From positions 930,001-994,000 of the forward strand of contig NZ_CP013435.1 of the NCBI RefSeq assembly GCF_001718795.1: a stretch of DNA of 64,000 nt, in the 5' to 3' direction. A model generated the notes under the pieces. That model made no database searches, was not told the DNA's origin, and worked only from the letters and a program-made list of their open reading frames with translations. Numbering within the stretch: position 1 is the stretch's first letter; each line of letters opens with the position of its first letter. Shown piece by piece: positions 24,446 to 33,934 of the stretch. A program made the translations under genes and the position numbers. This stretch comes from Burkholderia latens (lineage in GTDB: Bacteria > Pseudomonadota > Gammaproteobacteria > Burkholderiales > Burkholderiaceae).

Positions 24446-25573
24446 ATGAACGCTTGGTTATCGTGGCGTCCCAGTGAGCAGCATGCGCAGTTCGTGCGCG
24501 CCATGCTGCGTCGCGGGACGCGTGTCAGTCACCATCTATTCAGCGTTGTCGGCTGTTTCGCTGTCGCGGTCGCACTTGCGCTGTGGCTGCTGCCGACCGT
24601 GCGCGGGAGCCTCGCCGCGAAGCTGATGCCGGTCGTATCCGCGGCCGTGCAGGCCGGTCCGGCCCGTCTGCTGACCGGTCATCCGCTGCCGAACTTCGCG
24701 CCGGCCGGCGCGCAGCCGCAGCAGGAAGACGCTCCGGAAACCGATGCGCTCGCCGTCGGCCTCGACGTCGCACCGGAAACCGCCGCGCAGAACGACGCGT
24801 CCGATCCGGCCCGCAACGGCCCGTCGCCCGTCGCGCTTGCGAAGCTGATTCCGACCCAGCGAGTCCCCGCCGAAGCGCGCGACGATCGCGCGCTTGCGTC
24901 GAACCGCGAACAGGCGCTCGTCGCCACCTACTTGTCGCGCCGGTACCGCGTCGCGCAGGAGCCGCTCGGCCAGCTGGTCAAGGCGGCGTTCCAGACTGGC
25001 CGCGACGTCGGCCTCGATCCGCTGCTGCTGCTGTCCGTGATGGCGATCGAATCGGGCTTCAACCCGTACGCTGAAAGCGGCGTCGGCGCGCAGGGGCTGA
25101 TGCAGGTGATGTCGAAAGTCCATTCCGACAAGTTCGAGTATTTCGGCGGCACCGACACCGCGCTGCAGCCGCTCGCGAACCTGCAGGTCGGTGCACTGGT
25201 GCTGAAGGATTGCATCGCCCGCGGCGGCTCGCTCGCGAACGGCCTGCGCCTGTACAACGGCTCGACGAATCCGGACGACAATGCGTACGGATCGAAGGTG
25301 ATGGCCGAGCGCAGCCGCCTGCGCGACGTCGCGCGCGGCCGCAGCGTGCCGATCAACGCGCCGCAGGCGCCGGCGCAGCCGTCGAAGCCGATCGTCACCG
25401 CGGCCGTGGCCGCATCGGCGGGCGGCGCGAAGCGCGTGCACGCGACGCTCGACGGCGCCCAGCCGATTACCGCGAAGGCCGCTGCCGTGCCGAAGGGCGC
25501 GCCGCAGCAGGACGATGCGAGCGTCGATACCGCGAAGCAGTCGCACGGCGATCATTCGGAGCTTGGCGCATAG
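24446..25573 (+). CDS. Membrane-anchored lytic transglycosylase (SLT domain)
   Basis: A 375-residue peptidoglycan-cleaving enzyme. A single N-terminal membrane anchor (LFSVVGCFAVAVALALWLL, about 31-49) is followed by an Ala/Pro-rich linker. The SLT domain spans about 160-290, with the catalytic glutamate E202 in MAIESGFNPYAESGVGAQGLMQVM and the later GLRLYNGS motif. The C-terminal 75 residues are low-complexity. It would cut the glycan strand in the periplasm to form 1,6-anhydro ends. GGGAGA precedes the ATG at 24446. Confidence 0.9.
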   Translation: MNAWLSWRPSEQHAQFVRAMLRRGTRVSHHLFSVVGCFAVAVALALWLLPTVRGSLAAKLMPVVSAAVQAGPARLLTGHPLPNFAPAGAQPQQEDAPETDALAVGLDVAPETAAQNDASDPARNGPSPVALAKLIPTQRVPAEARDDRALASNREQALVATYLSRRYRVAQEPLGQLVKAAFQTGRDVGLDPLLLLSVMAIESGFNPYAESGVGAQGLMQVMSKVHSDKFEYFGGTDTALQPLANLQVGALVLKDCIARGGSLANGLRLYNGSTNPDDNAYGSKVMAERSRLRDVARGRSVPINAPQAPAQPSKPIVTAAVAASAGGAKRVHATLDGAQPITAKAAAVPKGAPQQDDASVDTAKQSHGDHSELGA

Positions 25574-25602
25574 TACCCGCCAGCTTTCGCGGCACTGAAA
25601 CG

Positions 25603-25632
25603 AAAAAGCACCCGAACCGGGTGCTTTTTTTT
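25603..25632 (+). terminator. Rho-independent terminator
   Basis: Stem GCACCCG/CGGGTGC (25608-25614 and 25618-25624) with a 3-nt loop, flanked by A5 and T8. It terminates the transglycosylase gene and could work from both sides. Confidence 0.92.
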
Positions 25633-25694
25633 CGCCTCTGCCGAGGGCGGTTCGTGCCTGATCCGCCGGGGAAGGGCGGCGTCGGCGCCGCGCG

Positions 25695-26891
25695 TCAGTG
25701 CTGTCCGAACAGCTTCGCGAGCCGTTCGACGGCTTCTTCGAGGCGTGAGTAGGCGGTCGCATAGGACAGCCGGATATAGTCGCGCGGCGCATGGACACCG
25801 AAATCCATGCCAGGCACCAGCACGACGCCCGCGTCGTGCAGCATGGCGTGCGTGAGCGCTGCGCTGTCGCCGGCGGCCGGATGCGCGACACCGCCACAGT
25901 TCGCATACACGTAGAACGCGCCGTCCGGCATGACGGGCACCGTGAAGCCGAGCCGCTCGAGCGCCGGCGCGATGAAATCGCGGCGGCGCTTGAATTCGGC
26001 GCGGCGCGCTTCATAGATGTCGAGCGTGGCCGGCTCGAAGCACGCGAGCGCTGCATGCTGCGCAAGCGCGGACGGGCAGATGAACAGGTTCTGCGACAGC
26101 TTTTCGAACGTGCCGACCAGCGCGGGCGGCACGACCAGCCAGCCGAGCCGCCAGCCGGTCATGCTGAAGTACTTGGAGAAGCTGTTCACGGTGACGACGT
26201 CGTCGCCGTACGACAGCGCCGACACGGGCGCCGCGTCGTAGCTGAGGCCCTGATAGATCTCGTCGACGATCGTGAAGCCGCCGCGGGCGCGTACGGCCTC
26301 GACGATTCGCCTCAGCTCGTCCGGCTCCAGCGACGTGCCGGTCGGGTTCGACGGCGACGCGAGCAGCACGCCGCGCGTGCGGTCGCCCCAGCGCGTGCGG
26401 ACATCGTCGGCGGTGAGCTGGAAACGGGCTTCCGGGCCGCTCGGCACGAGCACCGGGCGGCCTTCGGCCGCGGCGACGAAGTGCCGGTTGCACGGATACG
26501 ACGGGTCGGGCATCAGCACCTCGTCGTCGCGGCCGACGAGCGCGAGACACGCGAGCAGCAGCGCGGCCGACGCGCCGGCCGTCACGACGATCCGCTCCGG
26601 GCTGATCGTGAGGCCGTATGCGCGCACATAGTGAGCGGCAATCGCTTCGCGAAGCGGTGCGATGCCGAGCGCGCTCGTGTACTGCGTGACGCCGCGGCGC
26701 AATGCGGCCGCGGCCGCCTCGACGACCGGCTCGGGGGCCGTGAAATCCGGCTCGCCGATGCCCATGTGGATAACGTCGCGCCCGGAGGACTCGACCCGCT
26801 GTGCCTCCTTCATCAGTTCCATCACGTAGAACGGCTGGATCGCGTCGACGCGTGCGGCGAGCGTGACGAGCGAGTCGGCGGTGGTATTCAT
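25695..26891 (-). CDS. PLP-dependent aminotransferase (class I/II)
   Basis: A 398-residue fold-type I aminotransferase of the aspartate-aminotransferase group. Seen: GIGEPDFTAPEPV, the substrate-loop QYTSALGIAPLREAIAAHY, SPSNPTGT, VDEIYQGLSY, the PLP lysine in NSFSKYFSMTGWRLGW and the C-terminal arginine in DYIRLSYA. It is full length. The exact amino donor cannot be told from sequence. It is last in the nusB strand series, separated by a terminator, so it probably has its own promoter. Confidence 0.9.
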   Translation of the reverse strand: MNTTADSLVTLAARVDAIQPFYVMELMKEAQRVESSGRDVIHMGIGEPDFTAPEPVVEAAAAALRRGVTQYTSALGIAPLREAIAAHYVRAYGLTISPERIVVTAGASAALLLACLALVGRDDEVLMPDPSYPCNRHFVAAAEGRPVLVPSGPEARFQLTADDVRTRWGDRTRGVLLASPSNPTGTSLEPDELRRIVEAVRARGGFTIVDEIYQGLSYDAAPVSALSYGDDVVTVNSFSKYFSMTGWRLGWLVVPPALVGTFEKLSQNLFICPSALAQHAALACFEPATLDIYEARRAEFKRRRDFIAPALERLGFTVPVMPDGAFYVYANCGGVAHPAAGDSAALTHAMLHDAGVVLVPGMDFGVHAPRDYIRLSYATAYSRLEEAVERLAKLFGQH

Positions 26892-26925
26892 CGGTCGGGC
26901 GGGGCGGCAGTGGCGAGGGAGAACG

Positions 26926-26948
26926 AAAAACGGGCGCTTGCGCGCCCG
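26926..26948 (-). terminator. Rho-independent terminator after nusB
   Basis: Stem CGGGCGC/GCGCCCG (26931-26937 and 26942-26948), loop TTGC; the minus-strand product ends in five T (26926-26930). It lies 14 bp past the nusB stop. Confidence 0.9.
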
Positions 26949-26961
26949 TCCAGCGACGGAA

Positions 26962-27399
26962 TCAGCCGTTGCGGCGCGCCTGCGTTTCGGCGGGGCGCAG
27001 CTTCGCGGCGAGCTTGTCGAGCACGCCGTTGACGTACTTGTAACCGTCGGAGCCGCCGAACGTCTTCGCGAGTTCGACGGCTTCGTTGATGATCACGCGA
27101 TACGGCGTTTCGACATGGTGCGTGAGCTCGAACGTCGCGATCAGCAGCACCGCGCGTTCGACTGGCGACAGCTGGTCGATCGGACGGTCGAGCGACGGCG
27201 TGATGGCTTCGACGAGCGCTGCGTGCTCGCGAATCACGCCATGCAGGATCGCGTCGAGCAGCTCCTTGTCGGCCTTGTCGTAACCGAGCGCGCCGCGCAG
27301 CTGCGCGTCGATCTCGCCGGAGGCCGCGTTCGACAGCAGCCACTGATACAGGCCCTGCGTCGCCAGCTCGCGCGATTGTCGGCGGGCGCTCTTCTTCAT
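26962..27399 (-). CDS. nusB: Transcription antitermination factor NusB
   Basis: A 145-residue all-helical RNA-binding protein that joins NusE (S10) on boxA RNA to keep rRNA transcription processive. Typical: [18 protein letters not shown] at the start, [23 protein letters not shown] and [32 protein letters not shown]. Its ATG overlaps the ribH stop by 4 bp. The ribH-nusB pair is a widespread arrangement. Confidence 0.97.
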   Translation of the reverse strand: MKKSARRQSRELATQGLYQWLLSNAASGEIDAQLRGALGYDKADKELLDAILHGVIREHAALVEAITPSLDRPIDQLSPVERAVLLIATFELTHHVETPYRVIINEAVELAKTFGGSDGYKYVNGVLDKLAAKLRPAETQARRNG

Positions 27400-27911
27400 G
27401 CGCGCTCCTCTTCGTCGTCTTCGTCTTCTTCTTCGTCCTCGTCGTCGCCGAGCTGGTCGAGCGCCATCGTCAGGTTGGCCATCTCGACCGCGACGCGTGC
27501 GGCGTCGCGACCCTTCTCGGTCATGCGCGCGACGGCTTGCTCGTCGTTCTCGGTCGTCAGCACCGCGTTTGCGATCGGCAGGTTGAAGTCGAGGCCGATG
27601 CGGGTAATGCCCGCGCCGCTCTCGTTCGACACGAGCTCGAAGTGGTACGTCTCGCCCCGAATCACCGCGCCGAGCGCGATCAGAGCGTCGAACTGGCCGC
27701 TTTCCGCGAGCTTTTGCAGCGCGAGAGGGATTTCCAGCGCGCCGGGCACCGACACGAGCAGCACGTCTTCACCGGAGACGCCGAGACGCTCGAGTTCTTC
27801 GACGCATGCATCGGCGAGGCCGTTGCAGACGGGTTCGTTGAAGCGGGATTGCACGATGCCGATACGCAGGCCGTCGCCTTCGAGATTCGGTTGGTATTGT
27901 CCGATTTCCAT
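27396..27911 (-). CDS. ribH: 6,7-dimethyl-8-ribityllumazine synthase
   Basis: A 171-residue penultimate enzyme of riboflavin synthesis, condensing the DHBP-derived butanone with the pyrimidinedione amine; the family forms icosahedral or decameric shells. Visible: [56 protein letters not shown] and [17 protein letters not shown]. The last 20 residues are almost all Asp/Glu, an unusual acidic tail. It lies 53 bp after ribBX and overlaps nusB. Confidence 0.96.
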   Translation of the reverse strand: MEIGQYQPNLEGDGLRIGIVQSRFNEPVCNGLADACVEELERLGVSGEDVLLVSVPGALEIPLALQKLAESGQFDALIALGAVIRGETYHFELVSNESGAGITRIGLDFNLPIANAVLTTENDEQAVARMTEKGRDAARVAVEMANLTMALDQLGDDEDEEEDEDDEEERA

Positions 27912-27964
27912 GATCTGGTCCGTGGTGTGGATGAACGGTTATAGGGCGAAAGCGCCGCGGCGGG

Positions 27965-29107
27965 TTACGCGTTGGACGCCGGGCAGGACTTGGCTTCGCC
28001 GCCGGGCATCGGAATGAAGCCCGTGACTTCGAGGCCGTAGCCGGACATGCTGCCCAGCTTGCGCGGATTCGACAGCACCTGCATCTTGCCGACGCCGACA
28101 TCGCGCAGGATCTGCGCGCCGATGCCGAACGTCTTGAAATCGACCGGCCGGCGCTTCAGCGCAGCGGCCCTTTCTTCTTCGTCGAACGCCTTGAAGACGT
28201 CGATCAGATGTTCCTTCGTGTCGCCGCAGTTGAGCAGCACGATCACACCGAGGTCGCGCTCCGCGATGTCGCGCATCGCGGCGTCGAGCGTCCACGAGTG
28301 CGTCGAGACGCCCGTTTCGAGCAGGTCGAGCACCGACAGCGGCTCGTGCACGCGCACCGGCGTATCGACGTCGGGCGACGGTGTGCCGCGCACCAGTGCG
28401 ATATGCGGCGAGCCGCTCGGCTGGTCGCGGTAGAGCACCGCGCGAAACGTGCCGTGCGCGGTCTGCATCGTGCGCTCGGCGATCCGTTCGATGATCGATT
28501 CGGTGCGGCTGCGGTACTGGATCAGGTCGGCGATCGTGCCGATCTTCAGACCGTGTTCCTTCGCGAACTCGAGCAGGTCGGGCAGGCGCGCCATCGTGCC
28601 GTCGTCCTTGATGACCTCGCAGATCACCGCGGCAGGCGTGAGCCCGGCCAGCGCCGTGAAATCGCAGCCGGCCTCGGTGTGGCCGGCACGCACGAGCACG
28701 CCGCCCGGCTGGGCCATGATCGGGAAAACGTGGCCCGGCTGCACGATGTGCTCGGGGCGGACGTCGTGCGCGACCGCCGTGGCGATCGTATGCGCGCGGT
28801 CGGCGGCCGAGATGCCGGTCGTCACGCCTTCGGCCGCTTCGATGCTGACCGTGAACGCGGTGCCGTACTGCGTGCCGTTGCGGTAGGTCATCAGCGGCAG
28901 GTGCAGCTGCTTGCAGCGCTCCTGCGTCAACGTCAGACAAATGAGGCCACGGCCGTACTTGGCCATGAAGTTGATCGCTTCCGGCGTGACGAATTCGGCG
29001 GCGATCACGAGGTCGCCTTCGTTTTCGCGGTCTTCTTCGTCGACCAGGATCACCATCCGGCCGGCTTTCAATTCCGCGATGATGTCGAGCGTGGAGGCGA
29101 GCGTCAT
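27965..29107 (-). CDS. ribB: 3,4-dihydroxy-2-butanone 4-phosphate synthase with degenerate GTP cyclohydrolase II domain (RibBX)
   Basis: A 380-residue two-domain protein. The N-terminal DHBP synthase (1-205) is intact: VDEEDRENEGDLVIAAE, RGLICLTL and the HTEAGCDF active-site block, so it should make the four-carbon riboflavin precursor from ribulose 5-phosphate. The C-terminal domain has the RibA fold sequence, but the zinc-binding cysteines are gone: where active enzymes have a C...CDC cluster, this has HEPLSVLDLLETGVSTHSW (254-272). It is therefore probably inactive as GTP cyclohydrolase II, matching the RibBX variant known in Proteobacteria. A separate RibA should exist elsewhere. Annotation as bifunctional would be misleading. 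Confidence 0.9.
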   Translation of the reverse strand: MTLASTLDIIAELKAGRMVILVDEEDRENEGDLVIAAEFVTPEAINFMAKYGRGLICLTLTQERCKQLHLPLMTYRNGTQYGTAFTVSIEAAEGVTTGISAADRAHTIATAVAHDVRPEHIVQPGHVFPIMAQPGGVLVRAGHTEAGCDFTALAGLTPAAVICEVIKDDGTMARLPDLLEFAKEHGLKIGTIADLIQYRSRTESIIERIAERTMQTAHGTFRAVLYRDQPSGSPHIALVRGTPSPDVDTPVRVHEPLSVLDLLETGVSTHSWTLDAAMRDIAERDLGVIVLLNCGDTKEHLIDVFKAFDEEERAAALKRRPVDFKTFGIGAQILRDVGVGKMQVLSNPRKLGSMSGYGLEVTGFIPMPGGEAKSCPASNA

Positions 29108-29285
29108 AAAGGGGCGAGAAAGAGGAAAGTGCGTATTTTACGCCAGTCGGACCGCGTTTCCGCCGGCACGGGCCCCCGCACTCCGCGAGCGCGCCGGAAA
29201 ACGATGCGGCCGGGCTGTGCGGCGAGCCGGCCCGGAGCGCGGCGGCGTGCGAGAAAGCCCGCGCGGCGCCCCGGCCGGCCGTGCG

Positions 29286-29804
29286 TCAGCCTTGCTCGTT
29301 GCGGCCGCCGAGGTAATCGAGCTTGCCGAGTTCGACGCCGCTGTGGCGCAGGATGTCGTACGCGGTCGTCACGTGGAAGAAGAAGTTGGGCAGCACGAAG
29401 TTCAGCAGATACGACTGGCCGGTGAACTCGATCGGACCCACACGCATCTTGAGCACGATCTGGCGCGCTTCGCTGCCGTCGATCTGCGCTGCATCGAAAC
29501 CCTTCAGGTAGTCGATCGTCTTCTGGATGCGTGCATGCAGTTCGTCGAACGTCTGCTCGACGTCGGGGTAGCTCGGAATGTCGACGCCGGCGAGCCGGGC
29601 GGCGCAGCCCTTCGCGGTATCGGTCGCGATGTACACCTGGCGGACGAGCGGCAGCATGTCCGGATAGAGGCGTGCGCCGATGAACACCGACGGGTCGATC
29701 TGCTTCTCGGCCGCGTGCGCCTGCGCCTTGCCGAGGATGTGCTGCAGGTTGGTGAGGCCGCGGATCAGCACGGGCAGTGAAGCCTGGTACATCGAGATGG
29801 ACAT
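29286..29804 (-). CDS. DUF1993 family protein
   Basis: A 172-residue soluble, mostly helical protein of DUF1993, related in shape to DinB-like four-helix bundles. Motifs: LTNLQHILGKAQAHAAEKQIDPSVFIGARLYPDM, GPIEFTGQSYLLNFVLPNFFFHVTTAYDILRHSGVELGK. Function unknown. The ATG at 29804 is used; the long upstream extension (to 30053) is out-of-family. It sits between ribE and ribBX but is spaced away from both (about 200 and 180 bp). Confidence 0.85.
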   Translation of the reverse strand: MSISMYQASLPVLIRGLTNLQHILGKAQAHAAEKQIDPSVFIGARLYPDMLPLVRQVYIATDTAKGCAARLAGVDIPSYPDVEQTFDELHARIQKTIDYLKGFDAAQIDGSEARQIVLKMRVGPIEFTGQSYLLNFVLPNFFFHVTTAYDILRHSGVELGKLDYLGGRNEQG

Positions 29805-30006
29805 GGGGACGACTCCTGGTGGGAAAGGGGCAGCCGGTATCGGTGCGCGCGATGCGTCGCGGCGCCGGATCCGCTGCCGTTGCATCTTAGCGCGACGCGA
29901 TCGGCCGTGCGCGCCGTTGGCCATTCGGCCGGGTATAGGGGCGCGGCGGCGGCCGCCATTCCCTGTCCACCGGATTCCGGGGGGGCCAGAGCCGGAACCG
30001 CCGCAA

Positions 30007-30636
30007 TCAGTCCTGATGCACGCCCTGCGATGCCGACAGCATTCGCTCGACATACCGCGCGATCATGTCGACTTCGAGATTGACCTTGTCGGCGGCCTTC
30101 ACGTGCCGCAGCGTCGTGACCTCGACGGTATGCGGGATCAGGTTGATCGAGAATTCGCAGCCGTCCGCGCGATCGTCGATCGTGTTGACGGTCAGGCTCA
30201 CACCGTTGACCGTGATCGAGCCCTTGTAGGCGAGATAGCGGCCGAGCTCGCGCGGCGCGACGATCCGCAGCTCGTGCGACTCGCCGACCGGGGCGAAGCG
30301 CGTGACGGTGCCGAGGCCGTCGACGTGGCCGGACACGATGTGCCCGCCGAGCCGGTCGTGCGCGCGCAGCGCCTTCTCGAGATTCACTTCCCCCGGCTGC
30401 GCGAGGCCCACCGTGCGGTTCAGGCTTTCGCGCGACACGTCGACGTCGAAGCCCGTGTCGGTCTTTGCGATGACCGTCATGCACGCGCCCTGGATCGCGA
30501 TGCTGTCGCCGAGCGCGAGATCGGCGAGGTCGAGGCCGCCCGCGTGCACGGTCAGCCGCACGCCCGCGTCGGGCGACGCGCCGAGCGGCGCGATCGATTC
30601 GATGCGGCCGACGGCCGCGACAATTCCGGTAAACAT
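30007..30636 (-). CDS. ribE: Riboflavin synthase, alpha chain
   Basis: A 209-residue protein with two lumazine-binding repeats, which converts two ribityllumazines to riboflavin plus a recycled pyrimidine. The N-terminus MFTGIVAAVGRIE, SIAIQGACMTV and the second repeat's SGHVDGLGTV and ITVNGVSLTV are diagnostic. It starts 14 bp after the ribD stop. Confidence 0.97.
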   Translation of the reverse strand: MFTGIVAAVGRIESIAPLGASPDAGVRLTVHAGGLDLADLALGDSIAIQGACMTVIAKTDTGFDVDVSRESLNRTVGLAQPGEVNLEKALRAHDRLGGHIVSGHVDGLGTVTRFAPVGESHELRIVAPRELGRYLAYKGSITVNGVSLTVNTIDDRADGCEFSINLIPHTVEVTTLRHVKAADKVNLEVDMIARYVERMLSASQGVHQD

Positions 30637-30650
30637 CGTGACGGCTCCGT

Positions 30651-31772
30651 TCAGTGGGACGCAGAGGGCGGCGCGATACGCGCGAGGATCCGCAGATCGT
30701 CGCCGATCCGCTCGACGCTGTGGAACGCAAGCCGCGTGCGGGCGTCGAGGCTCGCCGGCGCGGCGAGGTCGAACATGCCGGCCGCGTCGCTGCCGAGCAG
30801 GCTCGGCGCGAGATAGACCAGCAGCTCGTCGACGCAGCGCTCGCGCAGCAGCGAGCCGTTCAGCTTGTGGCCGGCCTCGACGTGCAGCTCATTCACGCCG
30901 CGCGCGCCCAGTTCCGCCAGCATCGCGGGCAGGTCGACCTTCCCCTGAGCATTCGCAAGCGACACGATCTCCGCGCCGCGCGAGCGCAGCACGTTCGCGC
31001 GCTGGTCGCCGGCTGCATCGAGCCGGCCGCAGAAGATCAGCAGCGGCGCGCCTTCGAGCAGCCGCGCATCGAGCGGCAGGTCGAGACGGCTGTCGACCAG
31101 CACGCGCCGCGGCTGGCGCGGCGTATCGATGCCGCGCACGGTCAGCTGCGGGTTGTCTTCGCGTACGGTGCCGATTCCGGTCAGGATCGCGCACGCGCGC
31201 GCGCGCCATGCGTGGCCGTCGGCGCGGGCGGCCTCGCCGGTGATCCACTGGCTTTTGCCGGACGGCAGTGCAGTGCGCGCGTCGAGCGACGCGGCGGTCT
31301 TCATCCGCACCCACGGGCGGCCGCGCGTCATCCGCGACACGAAACCGATGTTCAGCTCGGCCGCCTCGTTCGCGAGCAGCCCGCAGCGCACGTCGATGCC
31401 CGCGTCGCGCAGCATCCCGAGGCCGCGCCCCGACACTTGCGGATTCGGGTCTTCCATCGCCGCGACGACTTTCGCGACGCGCGCGTCGATCAGCGCATTC
31501 GCGCACGGCGGTGTACGGCCGAAGTGGCTGCACGGCTCGAGCGTGACATACACGGTGGCGCCGGCGACGTCATGGCCGCGCGAGCGCGCGTCCTTCAGCG
31601 CCTGCACTTCCGCGTGATCCTGGCCGGCCGGCTGCGTGAAGCCTTCGCCGATCACACTGCCGTTCTTGACGATCACGCAGCCGACGCGCGGGTTCGGCGC
31701 GGTCGTATACATGCCGCGCGCCGCGAGCTTCAGCGCGCGCTGCATGTGGGCGAAATCGGTATCCGAGAACAT
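30651..31772 (-). CDS. ribD: Bifunctional riboflavin deaminase/reductase RibD
   Basis: A 373-residue enzyme for steps two and three of riboflavin synthesis. The N-terminal cytidine-deaminase-type zinc domain has HAEVQALKDA and the EPCSHFGRTPPCANAL block. The C-terminal NADPH reductase domain spans about 150-373 (KTAASLDARTALPSGKSQWITGEAARAD; LHVEAGHKLNGSLL). It begins 15 bp after the hemL stop, so hemL-ribD-ribE is probably one transcript. Confidence 0.97.
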   Translation of the reverse strand: MFSDTDFAHMQRALKLAARGMYTTAPNPRVGCVIVKNGSVIGEGFTQPAGQDHAEVQALKDARSRGHDVAGATVYVTLEPCSHFGRTPPCANALIDARVAKVVAAMEDPNPQVSGRGLGMLRDAGIDVRCGLLANEAAELNIGFVSRMTRGRPWVRMKTAASLDARTALPSGKSQWITGEAARADGHAWRARACAILTGIGTVREDNPQLTVRGIDTPRQPRRVLVDSRLDLPLDARLLEGAPLLIFCGRLDAAGDQRANVLRSRGAEIVSLANAQGKVDLPAMLAELGARGVNELHVEAGHKLNGSLLRERCVDELLVYLAPSLLGSDAAGMFDLAAPASLDARTRLAFHSVERIGDDLRILARIAPPSASH

Positions 31773-31787
31773 GCGTGCGGGCCCGGG

Positions 31788-33071
31788 TCAGGCGGCCAGC
31801 GCCGCGAACGCACGGCGCGCGGCCGCGAGCGTCGCGTCGATAACCGCATCGTCGTGCGTGCTCGACACGAAGCCGGCTTCGTACGCGGACGGCGCGAAGT
31901 ACACGCCTTCGTCGAGCATCAGGTGGAAGAAGCGGTTGAAGCGCTCGATGTCGCTCTTCGTCACTTCCGCGAAGCTCGTCGGCACCTGCTCGGAGAAATA
32001 CAGGCCGAACATCGCGCCGATCGAGTCGGCCGCGAACGGCACGCCCGCCGCGCGCGCTTCGGCCGCGAGGCCGTCGGCGAGGCGCTTCGTCTGCGCGGTG
32101 AGCGCATCGTAGAAGCCGGGCGCCTGGATCAGCTGCAGCGTTTTCAGGCCCGCTGCGACTGCGATCGGGTTGCCCGACAGCGTGCCGGCCTGGTACACGC
32201 CGCCGAGCGGCGCGAGGTGGGCCATGATGTCGCGGCGGCCGCCGAACGCGGCGGCCGGCATTCCGCCGCCAATCACCTTGCCGAGGCAGGTGAGGTCGGC
32301 CGCGATCCCGTAGTGCGCCTGTGCGCCGCCGAGCGCGACGCGGAACCCGCACATCACCTCGTCGAAGATCAGCACGGCGCCATGCTTCGTGCACAGCGTG
32401 CGCAGCGCATTCAGGAATTCGGGCGTGCCGCGCACGAGGTTCATGTTGCCCGCGACGGGCTCGACGATCACGGCGGCGATGTCGTCGCCGAAGGCGCCGA
32501 ACGCTTCTTCGAGCGCGGCGACGTTGTTGTACTCGAGGACAGTCGTGTGCTTCGCGATGTCGGCGGGCACGCCGGCCGACGTCGGGTTGCCGAACGTCAG
32601 CAGGCCGGAGCCGGCCTTGACCAGCAGGCTGTCAGCGTGGCCGTGATAGCAGCCCTCGAACTTGACGATGCGGCTGCGGCCCGTGAAGCCGCGCGCGAGG
32701 CGCAGTGCGCTCATCGTGGCCTCGGTGCCGCTCGACACCATTCGCACCTGTTCGATCGACGGCACGAGCTTGCAGATTTCCTCGGCGATCACGATCTCCG
32801 CTTCGGTCGGCGCACCGAACGAGAAGCCGTCGGCGAGCACGCTCTGCACGGCCGACAGCACTTCCGGATGAACGTGGCCGACGATCATCGGGCCCCACGA
32901 GCCGATGTAGTCGATGTACTGCTTGCCGTCGGCATCCCAGAAGTACGGGCCCTGCGCGCGCGACACGAAGCGCGGCGTGCCGCCGACGGAACGGAACGCG
33001 CGCACCGGCGAGTTGACGCCGCCCGGAATGGTCTTCTGGGCGCGTTCGAAGAGGATCTGATTGTTGGACAT
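31788..33071 (-). CDS. hemL: Glutamate-1-semialdehyde 2,1-aminomutase
   Basis: A 427-residue PLP enzyme making 5-aminolevulinate for tetrapyrrole synthesis. Strong family motifs: [78 protein letters not shown] and the PLP lysine in [19 protein letters not shown]. The ATG at 33071 is the family start; the frame continues to 33152 upstream. Confidence 0.97.
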   Translation of the reverse strand: MSNNQILFERAQKTIPGGVNSPVRAFRSVGGTPRFVSRAQGPYFWDADGKQYIDYIGSWGPMIVGHVHPEVLSAVQSVLADGFSFGAPTEAEIVIAEEICKLVPSIEQVRMVSSGTEATMSALRLARGFTGRSRIVKFEGCYHGHADSLLVKAGSGLLTFGNPTSAGVPADIAKHTTVLEYNNVAALEEAFGAFGDDIAAVIVEPVAGNMNLVRGTPEFLNALRTLCTKHGAVLIFDEVMCGFRVALGGAQAHYGIAADLTCLGKVIGGGMPAAAFGGRRDIMAHLAPLGGVYQAGTLSGNPIAVAAGLKTLQLIQAPGFYDALTAQTKRLADGLAAEARAAGVPFAADSIGAMFGLYFSEQVPTSFAEVTKSDIERFNRFFHLMLDEGVYFAPSAYEAGFVSSTHDDAVIDATLAAARRAFAALAA

Positions 33072-33249
33072 GTGCGAAACCTGCGAGAGAAGGGCGCGGG
33101 GGCCGGTGCACGGGCCGCGGCGCCTGGGCGGAACGATCGTCCGATTGTACAAGAGACGCGCGCGGCAGGCCCGCGGGCTGGCCTGCGGCGTGTACGCGCG
33201 GCGGGAATAGGCGGAGCCGCTACGCGCGAAAGGTGCGCCCGCCCCCTTT

Positions 33250-33702
33250 TTATCGCGGCGGCCTGCGCTTGCCGGTCAGCTCGGCCCAGCGCTTTTCCAG
33301 CGGCCCCTCGACCATCGGCTTGATCGACGTACCGGAGCTCTGCGCGTCCCAGGTCTGCACCGAGTACGGATGCACGCGCAGCGCGTCGCGCGGAATCACG
33401 ACCTCCTGATGCGCGTCGACGAGCCAGTCGTACACGAAGTCGATGCAGAGCCGGTAGCCCCGTTTCGTCGCCGGGTCGGCGACCTCGTACGGCGCCCGCG
33501 TCACGTAGCCGGAGCCGAACACGCCTTTCGGCGCGTTCGCGACGCGGTGCAGGAACACGCGGTCGCCCGGCAGGATGCCGCGCGCGAAGCCGCAGCCCCA
33601 TACGTCGTGCACGGCTTCGCCGGCCTTCACGCGTGCGGCGACGTCGGGCAGTTCGGGCCACGGCCACTTCTTGGGGCTCCAGATCAGCAGGAAGGCGGTC
33701 AT
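33250..33702 (-). CDS. EVE-like (PUA-fold) domain protein
   Basis: A 150-residue soluble protein. The first 55 residues, [14 protein letters not shown] then [13 protein letters not shown] and [15 protein letters not shown], resemble the EVE/PUA-like fold that reads modified bases in RNA or DNA; the assignment is by eye. The C-terminal half ([23 protein letters not shown]) is family-specific. It is a single gene between hemL and a divergent exporter gene. No nuclease domain is fused. Confidence 0.6.
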   Translation of the reverse strand: MTAFLLIWSPKKWPWPELPDVAARVKAGEAVHDVWGCGFARGILPGDRVFLHRVANAPKGVFGSGYVTRAPYEVADPATKRGYRLCIDFVYDWLVDAHQEVVIPRDALRVHPYSVQTWDAQSSGTSIKPMVEGPLEKRWAELTGKRRPPR

Positions 33703-33934
33703 CGTTCGGGTCGTACGTCGAAATGGTCTGACGAGAAAGGCGGCGAGCAGCAAGCTTAATCGAATCCACGTGCGAATTTCCGGGCGCAGATCGTGCGCGC
33801 GTATTCCGGCCCTGCGCGGCACGCGAAAAAGTTGCGCGTACAATCATGGGCCTGAACGCGCCGTTCGCGGCGCGGCCTCCCGTCTTCACCGCCACGCGCG
33901 CCCCGACGCGCGCGGGCCTCCAATCCGGAAACCC

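Noticed and set aside
29108..29285. FMN riboswitch upstream of ribBX
   Set aside because: None of the conserved RFN element segments were found in the leader.
30654..33323. 889-codon open frame on the plus strand
   Set aside because: It is an antisense shadow of ribD and hemL, produced by high GC; the composition is Arg/Ala/Asp-rich with no domain.
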